A stretch of DNA of 64,000 nucleotides, from contig CAJNOL010000443.1 in NCBI GenBank assembly GCA_905250125.1, positions 62,001 to 126,000 of the forward strand. Direction: 5' to 3'. The notes below the pieces were generated by a model. It saw nothing but the letters and a program-made list of their open reading frames with translations, was not told where the DNA came from and did not search any database. Both the position numbers and the translations under genes were made by a program. Shown here in pieces: positions 15,919 through 29,452 of this stretch (positions are counted from its first letter, which is position 1; every line of letters starts with the position of its first letter). Source of the DNA: Rotaria sordida (taxonomy: Eukaryota; Rotifera; Eurotatoria; Philodinida; Philodinidae).

Positions 15919-17040
15919 ATGGCGAGGGCAGATCGTCCAAATAAAAATGATCAGCTTATGGAACTTGATCGTGCGGGAATAAAAGTTGATTATAGAACAA
16001 AATCACCACGTTTCTCATGTCAAGATCCTGAAACACTCGCTGATGGTTTACGTCATCTTGAGCGACATGGATACACAATTATATCAGATGTATTAGACGA
16101 AATCGAAATAAACACTGCAAAAAATCTCATTTGGCAACATTTAGAAGGTCTCAAGTCACCATATAAGATAAAACGTGGACAAATTCATACATGGAATATA
16201 TGGCCAGGTAGACATGAAGCTGGTATTGTTGAAGATTTTGGATCTGGTAATTCACAAGCTCAATGGTTTATCCGTTCTGTACCTGCAATTAAAGATATTT
16301 TTGCTGAAATCTGGCTTACTCGAAATTTGTTATGTTCAATGGATGGAATTGGTCTTTTCAGACCTTGGCATTTGAATCCACAAATTCAACGTAAGAATAA
16401 CAATACTAAACTTTGAGTTTTTATTCTATTTTTTGTTTGTATTGTAGAAAGAGATATTGAAAATAAAACTAATCCATGGAAAACTATTGGTGCTAATTGG
16501 CATGTCGATCAAAGTCCAGTTACAAAACCAAATCGAGTTTGTGTTCAAGGTATTATTAATTTATTACCAGCAGATGAAACAACTGGTGGATTAATGGTAA
16601 TACCTGGTTCACATAATCGATTTCATGAATTACTTTCCATTTGGAAAAAAACAGGAAATAATTCTAAAATTCCTCTATATCATGAAATATTACAAGAAGG
16701 ATATGGTTTATTAATTCATGCACAACCAGGTGATTTATTATTATGGGACTCTCGTACTGTTCATTGCAATACTCCTTCATTTGTTACACCACAACCACTT
16801 AACAATGGTGAAAGAACTGATTTATTGAGAATGGTCAGTTATATTTGTATGACACCATTGGCATTTGCAGAAAATCCAGATGAATTAATTGATCGTCGAT
16901 TGAATGCATTTCGTTATCGATTAACAACATCACATTGGCCACATGAGTTTCAATTAATGGGCGGAGAGATTTCAAGAGGTGAAAATAGTATTCAATTGAC
17001 AGATTATCAGAGAAATCTCATTTTAGGAATTGATCAATAA
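15919..17040 (+). CDS. Phytanoyl-CoA dioxygenase (PhyH) family protein
   Basis: Fe(II)/2-oxoglutarate-dependent oxygenase fold; the substrate cannot be read from the sequence. Exons 15919-16390 and 16448-17040 flank a 57 bp intron with GTAAGA donor and TTGTAG acceptor, phase 1, giving 354 residues. The iron-binding triad is visible: NWHVDQ gives His176 and Asp178, and DSRTVHCNTP gives His263. GGLMVIPGSHNRFHE is the usual stretch between them, and QPGDLLLWDSR precedes the distal histidine. The N-terminus (LRHLERHGYTIISDVLDE) is the normal PhyH beginning, with no obvious targeting signal. The end, LTDYQRNLILGI, is typical of fungal and invertebrate members. The start is the first ATG after an in-frame-free AT stretch. 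It is not a close copy of the second PhyH gene at 32.7-34.1 kb. Confidence 0.93.
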
Positions 17041-20000
17041 AATTTCCACCATCTTTTTTATATCGATCATATCTTAATTTTTCAAAAAACAAACAAAAAA
17101 CTTTATATGTTTAATTCTATGAATGAACCTATTGAAAAACTATACAAACATGATAATTATCAGTTTGATTGTATTTTCAGAAATTGTTGTGCATATAAAA
17201 TCTATCATATTGAAAACAAGAAAGATTAGTCAATCCACACATGAAATGAAGATTCATCAAGTCAATATCTATCATCAATACAGATATTGATTTCCTACAG
17301 ATATTCGTCTATTACTGACAGATATCTTTTAAAAGAATGAGTCCAATGAAAAGTTCCAATAGTAAAATAATGAAATTGATTAAAGAATTGAAAGAATATA
17401 TTCTTGCTCTTTTCCAGAGTAAGACACGTGTTCTAGCTTAGGATATTTATCTTATATTTAATCAATATCGATAATAACTACGATATTTTTCATATTTAAT
17501 TTTGTTTATTATTCCATATATATTTTGATTATCTACTAATCAAATCGATAATTTGTATCAATATTATTCGACTTATAGTTTGTTGATAAATATTTGATGG
17601 TGCATACAAAATATCGTTAAGCGATGTGTATATCATACGATAGACCCAAATTTGAGATGATTAAGAAATATGTATCGTCTACTATCAAGCAAAAATGATT
17701 TACCAATCGTTTCTATGTAGTATGAGGCGTTTAAGTGATAGAGTAAGTGAATTATGACTTTCGAGTTCATTAAATAAATAATGTCTAACATTTTGATTCG
17801 AGTTTCAGAGAAGTTTAATCTAGTGAAATATAATCAAATGTTAACATATTCTTCTTCTATGGTATTGATATCTAAAGTTAAAATGGATTGGGAACCTAGT
17901 GAAAAATATTCTCTACATTGTTTAGTGTGCAAGAACGAACAGTCAAACAAGTAAATTTTCGATAATGGCTGTTAAAGAGTTCTTAACATTTAACTGTCCA
18001 TGAAGAACAAATGTTTCAGAGAAGATATTGTTGCCCATCTTTCGTCGATGCTACAATCAACTCCTTTACTCATTAATTCATACCTTTATTTGGATAAATT
18101 GTTAAATCAAATCTGAATAAAGAAAAATTATTTTATATTTTCTTTCAATTCATGGTTACAATTGAATCATCTGCTGAACCAAATCTAAATTAAAATATTC
18201 AACTTACCCTATTAAGTAATAGTTATAAAAATTAATCACAAGACACGAATATAGATTTTTTTTGTGCATAGGTGAAGAAGACCGTGTCTTCTCATTTGCG
18301 AACATAAAATCGAAGTTCAAAATCTATTAAGGCGCCCACCCCTGGAAAAAGGTCAATTTTCATAAAAAATGTCGAAATTAATATAAATATATGGGAAGAT
18401 AGTCCATCTTCTAATCTTTTAGAAACGGCATAGTTTTTTTTCTGGCATCTCATTTTTTGTCAAAATTTTTGATGATTTCCGTTAACTTCTTCCTAAAAAG
18501 TATGTTTATTTTGAAAAAAAAACGAAGCATGTTTTTCGTGTTTTTCTCAGTTTATACATTCTCAATCGCGCCATCCAAATTTTTCAGTAGGTCTACATTC
18601 TATATATTTGAATTTTGTTTTGTTCTTCAAGAGCATGTCAAGATGCAGAGTACCACAAAGTCTTTTTTTTAAATTAACCTTTGATTTTATTATATATGCA
18701 AACAAATATATGAATGGACACCCATTTTTGGCACGTTTTTAGAGCATTTTTTGAGACGTTGAACTTGTTACTCGTTTTTTCTGCATAAAAAGTAAGAATA
18801 TAAAAAAAGAACTGTATGGTGCCTTGCATTCTGACATGCTCTTGAAGAACAAAAAAAATTAAACATATAGAATGAGCCTGAACAGAGAATTTTGGTTTGC
18901 CAAATGAACTATTTTTGACTCTCGTTTGGTGAATATCTCCCTAAAATATAATGTTATAAGGCTGAAAGTTTTACCACAACTTCTCCACTTCGGTCCGTAC
19001 ATGCTCTGAACATTTCATGTTTCTAGCATGCATCCATTCTGAGATCGATTTTTGAGAGGGAGAAGAGTCTTAAATTCAATTACAGTTGTTCTTTAAATTT
19101 AATTTAAATTGAAAACAATCATAGATATCAAAGTTTCGTGTTTCAGATTTAAACAAAAAGTTACCGATAACAATTTTAATACAACTTATACTTTCAGTTA
19201 AATTTTTTAATTTGCTGAAATTCATAGAGTTCGCTAAAGATTAGATTTCATTATTTCAATTTCATCAGCTGTAATTTGTAGGGTGCGCTAAAATATAGTA
19301 GTGCTTTTTTTTTCTTAATTGACTGAAATGTGTAGAGTTCGTCAGACATAATTGTTACTAGGAATGTCATGAGCTGTGTTTGATCTGAACACACCATCTA
19401 ATTGTGAGTATAAAATGAAATCAAACATCGAATGGAAACAACTGATTGGGATGCAAAAGCATTTATATACAAAAATCAAAAATACAAAAATGATATGTTA
19501 AAAAAGATGATTTAGAAATATGGATGTTGATGAGTGTTTTCTCTTAATAAACACAGCCCAATTCGCTTACACTACATTCGTAATAAATATCGAATTATCG
19601 CAACAAACTATGATATAACCTCCTTAAAAACTCGTTTTGTCTTTAATTTAAATCGGTCTTAGTTCAGCCCAAATTGACAACTCTTGCTCGTGGATTATAA
19701 GTATTAGTTTATTAACAGCAAAAGAAAAACAAATCAACTAGTACATTTCTTTTTTGATTTCCATTAAAATTCTTCGTAGCTAAGTTCAAACAAAAATCTT
19801 CGGTGAACAAACACCTAACGTCCTCTACAAATTACAGCTATTCTACTGCATTGCAACAGTGTAGTAGATTTTTGTTCGATTCTATTCTTTCGAAACTGTA
19901 TCGATAGAAATCTAATCTATCTGATGAGATTGATTTGAGCATAAGTCGAAACTCCAGTAACTCTACGCTCACATCCATACATCTACAATCAAACCCATCT

Positions 20001-20756
20001 AATGAAGACTCTTCAGCAAGGTGGAAATCTGAATCATGGCAGGGTGAGCAACCTACACCCATATCCTGGATGTCAGAAACGAAAGATGCTTGCATTATAT
20101 TTCTTTGCAGTGGTAGAATTTTAGGTTAAGACTCTTTGAATCATTGCACATACACTGATATTTTTCTAACTAATTCTTGAATATGTTTTATTAAAGAATT
20201 TAGAAAAACATGATTGACTGAATATGATGTGAAGTATATTGAGAAAAAATTCGAGGACATGGTAAATTCCGATTTCCAGGAAATTCAAAGTTGGTTACAC
20301 CTAAAGTACAGGAGATTGCAACGAATAGAATTAGTGTAACAATGCCCAGTGCTAATTTTCATATATAGAGGCACATTTTATATTATTATATATATAACTG
20401 TTCTGATACTACTTCATAAAAAAAAATGCGTATATAAAAGATCTCAATCATTTATATTTTTATCGAATCATGGCACGCATTTTTGTATATACATAATATA
20501 TGGTTTGATTTCGAGTTGGATCGGGTTGAGTTAAGTAAGAATATATATATATATAAATTTAATTCTACGTAGAATTCTTCATTTATTGTTTCAAGTACAC
20601 GGTTAAAAGATCAAATATTAAAGAAACGTAGGTCTGTAAGTGAATTTTCTTGAATAAAACATAATGATAGAAGTTGAAACATAAAAATATGTTTGTTTAT
20701 CATTATTAATATTAATTTTATATTGAAAAAAGAGATAGTAGAAAGTAATTTATTAA
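17041..20756. other. Intergenic region with an inverted repeat near 18.6-18.9 kb
   Basis: No gene recognised. The open frame at 19838-20095 (minus) has several cysteines but no family pattern, and its opposite strand is equally open. The only clear structure is the inverted repeat 18570-18901. AT-rich elsewhere. Confidence 0.6.
18570..18901. repeat. Inverted repeat, arms ~105 bp, MITE-like
   Basis: The left arm (about 18570-18675) contains CATTCTATATATTTG and TGTTCTTCAAGAGCATGTCA. The right arm (about 18790-18901) is its reverse complement with scattered mismatches (TGACATGCTCTTGAAGAACA, then CATATAGAATG). The spacer is about 115 bp. No coding capacity. Confidence 0.65.
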
Positions 20757-23700
20757 CTAGGATTTTGTTTTTGTGAATTTTCTAACGAAAAAGTCTTTAA
20801 TATTAGAAAATCGTTGTTTAATTTTTCCTTTGAAATTATTTAGTAATCCTTTTTTTTGCATAACAGCCATACACCAATGAACAATTTTAGCATCACTATC
20901 CAAACATGTCATAATGCCTTCAATAAGTTCGTCAATACCTTCTTGTTCATAATTAATATTTTGATCTTCATCAATAAATGGTTGTGCATTAACCATAGTA
21001 CATAGAGCCATATTACCAAAGTAAACAATTCCGTCTTCTTCACTCGTTTGTTGATGATAGGTAGACAATAATTCTTTATATTTATCCAAAATAGCTATAC
21101 GCTGAGATTTTTGTCCAGCCCATTTATTTGTCACAACAAGTGCACAGAGTACTTTATGTTCTAGTATACATACATTTAACAACCATTTTAATTGTTTTGT
21201 ATCGGCAAATGAGCCTGGTGAAGCACAGTAAATCATACACAGTGGATCCGATTTTGGTTTCTGCATAATCTTATTAAAATTAGTACGAATATCCGTTTCA
21301 TTCCAAGACTCAAAACCTGGTGTATCCCAAAAGTTGTACGTATATGTTATTAATTCATTGTCAATACGACATCTTTCATGGAGTATATAACGTGAAATCT
21401 CTTTCGTACATGAATCAAGTCCAGAACTTGTTTTAGCAAGTTTTTGACCACAAATAGCATTGATTAATGTCGATTTGCCAACGCGAGCAGATCCACATAC
21501 AATAATATTGAATTCATTGAACATATTAAAAATATTTTGTCGAACAACAGGATCAACTGTAAATACTAGACCAGCAAGTTCAATTTGTGATTGAAATGTG
21601 TCAAAACCGGTAGCAAGTGTACTCATTCTATTGGTCAATGCTGGATGTGAAGATAGAGAAGAATCGTTTTCGGAAATTAGATTTTCTAACGGTGGTACTT
21701 GAGGTCTATCGTCGATTGTCTTATTTGATTCCTGAAAAAAATAAACAAATACTCATGCTGACATTCGAAAATGAACATATCATCCTTATCAGTCAGACAA
21801 GCTTCCTAAAAAACGCGTTAAAATATCGTTTTTACGCTACGTTATTGTTAAAACGCTGCTTTGACGAACTTTTTAACACACTTTACTCTACTAAACAATA
21901 ATTCGTTCTTTCCCATTTCTAAAGTAAATCAACGTGTTTCTCAAGGATTTCCACCTTGACATTCGTTAAAATGCTGAATCTTTAGGCTGATCAATTATAC
22001 TTATATGGACACACCTGATGTAAAAATTCGTATTTTTAGACCGGTCTGATTTTTTTAATAATAATAATAATAATAATAAGTTATTTGTTTAACAATGATA
22101 AAAGTAAAGGATATTGTTAAAGATGTGCTACTACTTTTGTTTTTCCTTTACATGTGCAAGATTATGATCGTTTCTATTATCTATTTGTTTGATTCGTTTA
22201 TGTATTATTCAATTTTTCTTAGAACTACAAAAATTTTTGTATTTTTATCTCGAAATGAATAAACACTGAAAGTTGTGCGTGATACAAGGTTAAATTAACA
22301 AAGTTTTTTTTTATTCACTTTGTAAACGAATAAACCTTTTTTGACTGATTAGAATCGATTGAAATCTAATGGTCTGTTGATCTTCTCTATTAATGTTAAT
22401 TCATCTATTGATTTATCGTGATTGTGAACAAATCTTTGTGTTTCTCTATGCATTGATTAATTTTACTCAAGTTAAACGAATAAATAGTTTACACATAAAA
22501 GATAAGAATATTTCATATCAGTTTTTTGTCCTCTTCGATTGTGCAGTTTATTTTGCATTAATCGATATTTTCAACCAATAATATCATTTGTTAGTTTTTC
22601 TTTGTAATGAATCATTAGACAGTTTTAGAACATACGCAAGGTAAAATTTCTCTATCAAAGAAGCAAATGCAAATATTAATTTAATGATGAAGACATTGAA
22701 CTTAAAAAAAAATGCATTTTTATGAGATTCTTTGTTCAATATCAGTTGACAGTACGCTTTGAGATGTGATTAATAGTAATCTATTTGAAATAATTCAGTA
22801 TATCAACTATTCTACTTCTGAATAATTTTCATATTGTCATTCTAAGAAAATATTTAAAAGTTTGTAAAAGTTCATGTTGATCACCGAACTTTCTATATAG
22901 AGATAAGTTGAAATCTATATTTTTTTTCTCTTCAGTTCTATTTTGTTGATCTAATTATTATTTATGTTAACTTTTTCATTCGTTTGAGTATTCCGTCGAT
23001 TGAGAATAATCTATTTTTTATATGATAGTATCATTTGTTTCTTTCATTTATAGTAGTAACTGATTCTTTCCTTCTAACCTTTTCATTTTTATTTATGAAT
23101 AGATTAACATACTTTTTACGGGCTTATTGCGCTTTTTTTTCTTGTATAATAAATTAAGAGTCAATATGGATGGCAGATCAATAATCGAAACAAGGGCCTA
23201 AGTACGAATCAGTATTTAAATGTTAAGTGCTTTTATAGAAATCTTTTACTCAGGCACGGGCAACATAGATATATATCAACCGATCGAACGTTAATTTAAT
23301 GTTAATCTTTCATCTTTCTATTTATTGTTTAGAGTAAAATCGAATTGTCATTTTTTAGTTTTCTACTCGCGTCAGCAAAGATAAAGAAGAAACGAAAAGG
23401 TATTGATATGATTAATACGTTTCTATATGATATATAATAAGTTTCGGATCTATATTATCAATAAAAATAACATATTACTCAACTGACATTCTTATTAAGA
23501 TGGGATTTTATTAGTAAAATGTTAAAAGAACTTTATTTTAATTATATTTTTATTTTAATCATGTAAAAGAAAACGACTCGAAAAACACAAAAAAACTCAA
23601 AAACGGTCCGAAATTACTGAAATAATCTTTCTATATGTTCATTGCACAGAACTCGCAGTAGTTAAATGAACTTCCAAAAGACAAAATAATTTTAATCGTA

Positions 23701-25454
23701 TATCGTAATATGTTATCAAACGTTTAGTTTTCGAAGTGAATGTATTTTAAGAATAAGATTGTTCTCTTTATAGATAGACTCAACTCAAGATCTAACACAT
23801 TAAAATTCTATTAAATTTCTTGAATGAAAACGAAATCGTAAAAAACACAGGCTTGTACTCTTTCATAAGCCGTTTATTTTTGTTAAAATTCTAATATGTA
23901 TTAACAAGTTTAATAACGGCAGACAATACTAGACTCCTATCTTAACACGCTGATAATCATGTTGAAATAGTTGAGAAATAAATATCTAAAATATCGAATA
24001 GCATTTGACTTATAACTAAACTATTATCAAATCAATTCGAGTTATATTTATGTTTACAATTACTTACGATAGATCTCATTTTGTCTGAATCATTTGTTGG
24101 ATTGATTGGTAATTTTCTATTTATATTAGGTGAATGACTAAAAAAAACACGAATATATAGTTATGTCAAGTTAATTTTAAAAACAATGTCGACAATAAAT
24201 GATAAAAGTGATAACTTACTGTTGACAATAAGGCAATTTATCAAAACTCCGAACATTGCTCAGATTCAATTTTTTTTCGCATTGTGTACATTTAAAGCAC
24301 AGTTGATGATATACCTACAATAAATATAATTATATTTTATTTATAATAAGGATAAAATAATTCATTATTTGATTTAAATTATTGTTTCTTTCCTTGACTA
24401 TTTTAAATTGAAAAAGCGGAATATATCGCTTTTTCAATATTCTATAAATAATTAATGATTAGATTTCTTTCATTTAGCTTTACAAATAAAACTTCTGTGC
24501 GTTCTTTTTAAGAAAAATCCCCTTTCCAGATGTTAAAGTGAAAGTTTTTTTTGATTTTTTATTGTTAAAATAACGTTTGAAGTGTCCTCTGTCAAATGCC
24601 ATATAAATGAAAGGTTGTCGTTGTTAGTTATCCAACTCTTGATATTCCTAGTGGAAAAATTCGCATCGCAATTATTCTTTGTATAGAAAATTCTCCTAAA
24701 AATAATAATTATTTCTGATTGAAAAAGTGTTAAAAGCATGGGTCTCTAATGATGCTGAACACGACCAGTTTTTGATCACTTTAGTTCGGAGAGAAAAATT
24801 CTGATACACATAGGAAAATTTATTTTGCTTTTTTCTCAAAATCAAATTTTGAACAAAAATATAGGAAACTTTTCCTCCAATCTCACACGATACGTCCAAT
24901 CGAGCTCGAATTTTTTTTATGAGTACTTTGATCAAATTGAGATGCATCATTTTTTTTTTCTTCAAAATGTGTTTCCTATGAAATTTGATAGTCTTTAAAA
25001 AAGTTATTACCATTGAAAAGAAACCCTTTTTTTTGGACAGTATTTCCAGTATTTTGCTTCTCGTGATCTCTGAGAAGGATACTTTTGAAAGAAAAAGAAG
25101 AATGCATCTTGATTTGATCCTAGTGGTTATAGAAAAAATTGCAACTGGGAAAAATGAAGTATAGATTATCATGAAATTTTAAATCTATGACAACTTTTGC
25201 TCTACTTATCAAGATCTATCTGCCTTGAAAGTTTCATTAATTTTCTTCAACCCATTCCCGAGAAACTTCGGAAAGGAAAAGGGAGAGAGAGAGAGAAATC
25301 ATTTTAATTAAAAATATAGATTTTTATATCTAACTATTGATGATAAATTTTTCTGGAAGTTGAACTATTCTCGAAATGAATGACTCACTTTGCCTTGATA
25401 TTGAAGTTTTTCAGCAGAATAAACTTGTCGTTGACATACAGAACACAAAACCAT
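20757..25454 (-). CDS. LIM domain - P-loop GTPase fusion protein
   Basis: Four exons on the minus strand: 25389-25454, 24220-24314, 24068-24137 and 20757-21731. All donors are GT (GTGAGT, GTAAGT, GTAAGT) and the phases agree (0, 2, 0), giving 401 residues. Exons 1-2 encode one complete LIM zinc domain, with ligands C4, C7, H25, C28, C31, C34, C52 and H55 (C-x2-C-x17-H-x2-C-x2-C-x2-C-x17-C-x2-H). A polar linker follows (about residues 56-145). The last exon encodes a TRAFAC-like GTPase: G1 GSARVGKST, G3 DTPG, G4-like VVTNKW, with SPGSFADTKQLKWLL between. The C-terminus is basic (KGKIKQRFS, then RKFTKTKS). The GTPase is a clear paralogue of the one at 25950-27487. The exact GTPase subfamily (AIG1/GIMAP-like versus Era-like) is undecided. 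Introns 1 and 3 are unusually long (1074 and 2336 bp). Confidence 0.85.
22056..22079. repeat. (TAA)n microsatellite in intron 3 of the LIM-GTPase gene
   Basis: Eight consecutive TAA trinucleotides, inside the 2.3 kb intron. Confidence 0.85.
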
Positions 25455-25949
25455 TTTGTTATTTTTTTTTTTTGAATATTTGATTTTTATTTTTTACTTT
25501 AAGATAAAATAAAGATTTGCACAATACATATACTATTATAAATCAATAAGAATCATTTTCCATTCGATATTTCCAATAATAGAAACAAAAACGGCATCCA
25601 ATCAACCAACGATTAAAAAAAAAGCAACCATTTTTATCTTTGTAAAAAGCAATTTTGTGGATTCTGTCGCTTTAAGATTCGCTTTTCTGTCAAAAAAAAA
25701 AGATTTTTTTCCTTGAGAAGGTAAAAATTGCACATTCTAACGAACGAAAAAGTGTTTTTTTTATCGACTGTACTTGACTGGGTAGAGTGGATGAATCACA
25801 TTTACAACAAAAAATCATACAGAACGGGTTAATTACTTTTTTCTTCATTTCACTATTTTTTCTTTTCTTCGCATTGACATTGGAAGAAAAACGTGCTACA
25901 CTGAAAAACATTAATATTTGACTATTTAGTATTTTCAAGATAGCATCCA
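25455..25949. promoter_or_regulatory. Shared 495 bp region between divergent GTPase genes
   Basis: Lies between the start codons of the LIM-GTPase gene (minus) and the Ubl-GTPase gene (plus). It has to hold both promoters, so coordinated expression is plausible. It contains A/T runs but no element I can name. The open frame on the minus strand (25690-25956) has no family features and overlaps the start of the plus-strand gene. Confidence 0.5.
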
Positions 25950-27487
25950 ATGTCAAAATCGTTATGTATTTCTTTCAAACCAACTTGTGAATCTTTTGAT
26001 GTTCCTTATAATTCACAAACGACCATTGATGATTTAATAAAGTATGTTTGTATTCAAAGTAGTGTACTGCCAAATACCAATCCTAATGATTATTATCTAA
26101 TGATTAATAAAAGCGATATGTTAAGAACCAATCAAACAGTGGAAGCAGCAGGTTTAGATCAATTAGATCGAATTGTTTCTCTTGATATGTGCACCAAAAC
26201 TCGAGTATTGATGAAACGTATCGTAGATAGTCGTATGCAACTTTGGCAGGATCCAATCAAACCAATACCAACGAAGACACAACAAACAATACCAACAGAC
26301 CAATCGAACAATCCTGGTACGAATTACAAAACAACAGTTGATTTACATCTTGTAAACTTCTTGAAATTTTCAAATTGATTCCCATTGAGATATTCTAGAA
26401 CCTCTTCAGTTTTACCATCATATAATATCATTATCAGTGCTTTGAAAAACTAACCTTTCAGTAATAGTAAGTCACAATCTCACGCACTTTCAAAATCCTT
26501 ATTTGTAGACTGATAGATTTTTCACATATCGAAATTCACATTTGATTTTTTTCTACGAGATTTTTCAAATTGCTCAGTAATTAATGTAACTAATCTCGTT
26601 GTGAGCAGTTACACTTCTCAATATTTTTTATTTGAAAGAACTATGTTATATTCATTTAAGCATTTGTTTTGTTTTCATTTACAGACGAATCATCAGTTTC
26701 TACTAATAAACAACAAATCCCATCTACTACAGAAGTACTATCAAATGATAATAATGATAGAAATAATGAAGTTCATATTCTAATTTGTGGTAGTCCTAAA
26801 GTAGGAAAATCGACATTAATTAATGCTCTCTGTGGTTGTCCTGTAGCTAAAGTGAAAACAATTGGTCTCGATCATTGTACACAAAAAACAAGTTATTATC
26901 AATTGGATAATATTTACTTCTGGGATACACCTGGTATTCAACAATGGTCTAATATAGATATTGACTCATATATTAACTCATCTAAACGATGTCAAACACC
27001 ATTATGTATGTTCTATTGTGCATCACCTGGATCATTCACTAAATTAAAACAACTTGAAATGTTACTTGATGAATGTATTTATCAACGACATATTTTCTGT
27101 GTATTAGTAGTAACAAATATGTTTGCTCATATTAATCGACATGCGATTCTCAATGAATTTAAAACACTTTTAAGTAAATATATTGATCATAGTCAACAAA
27201 TCCGAGAAGAAGATGGAGTATTTTATTATGGACATGTTGGATTATGTACTATGGTTAACAGTCGAGAATATGTTGATGAAGATACAAATCGACGACAATC
27301 ACAGCAAGGTATTAATGAGTTAGTTATGGCTTTAACAAAATCATTTAGTAGAACTCATCAACTTGATGGTTGGCTAAGAACCATTGAGAAAAATACATTA
27401 TTTTGGTTGGAAAAACAAGAAGAAATTTTTCGACTCACAAAAAAATCTGATGATATATGTTTGTCTGAAATTATTCAGAACATCTAA
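25950..27487 (+). CDS. Ubiquitin-like domain - P-loop GTPase fusion protein
   Basis: Exon 1 is 25950-26316 and exon 2 is 26685-27487. The 368 bp intron has donor GTACGA and acceptor TTTACAG, phase 1. The product is 389 residues. Residues 1-85 look like a ubiquitin-type beta-grasp: SLCISFKPTCESFDVPY as a strand pair, TTIDDLIKYVC as the helix, then YYLMINKSDMLRTNQTVEAAGL, which matches the Ubl pattern ending in a loop and short strand. A threonine- and glutamine-rich linker leads to a GTPase: G1 GSPKVGKST, G3 DTPGIQQW, G4-like VVTNMF, and YCASPGSFTKLKQLEMLL. Identity with the LIM-GTPase paralogue is evident through the whole G domain. The canonical G4 aspartate is absent in both (TNMF and TNKW). 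The Ubl call is by pattern only; the joint between exons is supported by phase. Confidence 0.8.
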
Positions 27488-29452
27488 GTACAAAAATAAT
27501 TGTATGATCGTTTTTTTTTTGGTCATCCTATACTAGAAAAAAAAATCATTGTGTACAGATATTCTCTTTATTTTATATAAAATCATATAAAAATCGTCAA
27601 AATAAAAACATTTATTGTGTATCTGATTTATCACAAAATTTCGTTAATTATTACTAGTTCGTTTCGAATAACTTCTATTAAATTGAAGAATCTATCAGTC
27701 AAAAGTGAAAATGTTTTCATGAAATTTGAACACTATATAATAATCGAACAATTCGAATCTCTAATGCAAATTGAGATATATTTATCATGTCTTTAAGTCA
27801 TCAAAATCGATTATAATATAATTTATTTTTGAATAAGATAGAACGAAATACATTTTATCATTGGTATTATGTGTTGGTATGTTTTACTTTTCAAAAAGAT
27901 TGTTTACTATTGATAATAAATCAGACATTTATTATTATTTTCTATTTCTTTTTTTCTTATCATTGTAAAATATAATGCGATGTGTACCTATATCTCTTTG
28001 AAACTCATTTTATTTTAATATTTGTATATAATACCACAAACGACGATCATAAATAGGATGATCCGATTCATTTTCTTTTTGTTTACGTCGAATCAGATCA
28101 AAAACTCAGAGGTAGGTTCATCGAATATTGCTCAATAATATATCTTTGTTCGTTCTATTTCATCATTCTCGAGCGTTTTTCTTTGTCTCATAGTTCTTTT
28201 TACTTCCTTTACTCTCTTTAGACTTTTAAGGAAAATAATCATATTGAATTGTTGGGTGACATCTAGTAAAGTTTTTTATTATTATCAGAAAATCTTTATA
28301 TAATTGATAGTCAATCAATAGAATCTATTAAAGGTGTTGAATTATAGATAACAGTCTTCACAAATCTAAACCTATTCAGATAGAAAAAAAATCAGACGTA
28401 AGGTCTTGTAAGACCAGATGAAATCATAGAAAAAAGTTCTAGTATCAGAAATTTTACACTAAATCGTAGTAGAAGATTCTTAAGAGATCCTTTCTTCATA
28501 TCTTATAAGCTGGTAACATCTTTTAACAATCTTATAATACGAGTTAGCGTTACATTTCTAAAACTATGATTTCTTTTTATCTTACAAGATCAGAGTTATT
28601 ATGATCGTGTCAGATTTTACCGTCGTATTGTTTAACCTTGATGTGAAAACATAAAATGTCAGTTCATTAAATAAATATTAAATTAACTAGAACATATAAT
28701 GATAGACATGATAATGACTCTATTGGCCATATCTTTAATTAATATATACTTTGAAAAGAGCAATCTATCATATCTAGTTAAATTATTGATATTGAGATTC
28801 TATTTAAATTCTAGAAATTAGTTATTTTATATGAGAAAAAAGCGTTATGTTTAGTATTTATACTTTTTTGTATTTAATAGATATAAATGACAACATAAAT
28901 TAAACATTTCTAATCTAAACAAAAATGAATTTTAATAATAAATGTTTTTCATAAAATGAAAAATAAAAGTGAAATATGTGATAATATTAAAAAAACAATA
29001 TTTAATTATCGAATAAATATTTTTTTATTGAATAATTGATGTCTTCAATAATTTGTCAATGATATTCTTTTATTCAAATTATGTTTTATTTATCTATTGT
29101 TGATCGTTTCATTAAAATTCTTTTATCGTCAACATCGATTATTGCTTATAAAAAAAAAACAGACAATATATTCCGACATAGATATAGTAACGTTTTAGTC
29201 AAAGGGAAAAAGTTGATTCTGAGTGATTCCAATGATTTCGAAGGCTCGGAAGCATCTTTTAATCGTGTTTAGGGTCAGTGGAATTACGCAGATTCAATAG
29301 AATCATCGAGAATCAGTGGAATGATGAAATGATGAAATGAGTTTTTCTCCCTTGATTTTCGTAGATATATGAGACGGTATAATGTGTATGTTTTCAATCA
29401 TTGATGAAGAGTTTATTTAATTAAAAACAAAAAATCAATAATAGGAAACAGG
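27488..29452. other. Intergenic region with a palindrome near 28.4-28.6 kb
   Basis: No gene recognised between the Ubl-GTPase stop and the convergent VOC gene. Very AT-rich. The only structure is the inverted repeat 28402-28594. Confidence 0.6.
28402..28594. repeat. Palindromic foldback, arms ~90 bp with almost no loop
   Basis: GGTCTTGTAAGACCAGATG and the following GAAATCATAG pair with CTATGATTTC and TCTTACAAGATC at the other end. Inner blocks (CACTAAATCGTAGTAGAAGA against TCTTATAATACGAGTTAG) pair less well. This looks like an older, diverged relative of the other foldbacks in the window. Confidence 0.55.

Noticed and set aside
19838..20095. 85-codon cysteine-containing minus frame
   Set aside because: The cysteines do not form a known zinc or disulfide pattern, there is no signal peptide, and the opposite strand is also open.
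24696..25172. 158-codon minus-strand frame inside intron 1 of the LIM-GTPase gene
   Set aside because: No family motif; it lies between two exons joined cleanly in phase and is AT/Lys/Ile-rich as expected from random AT sequence.
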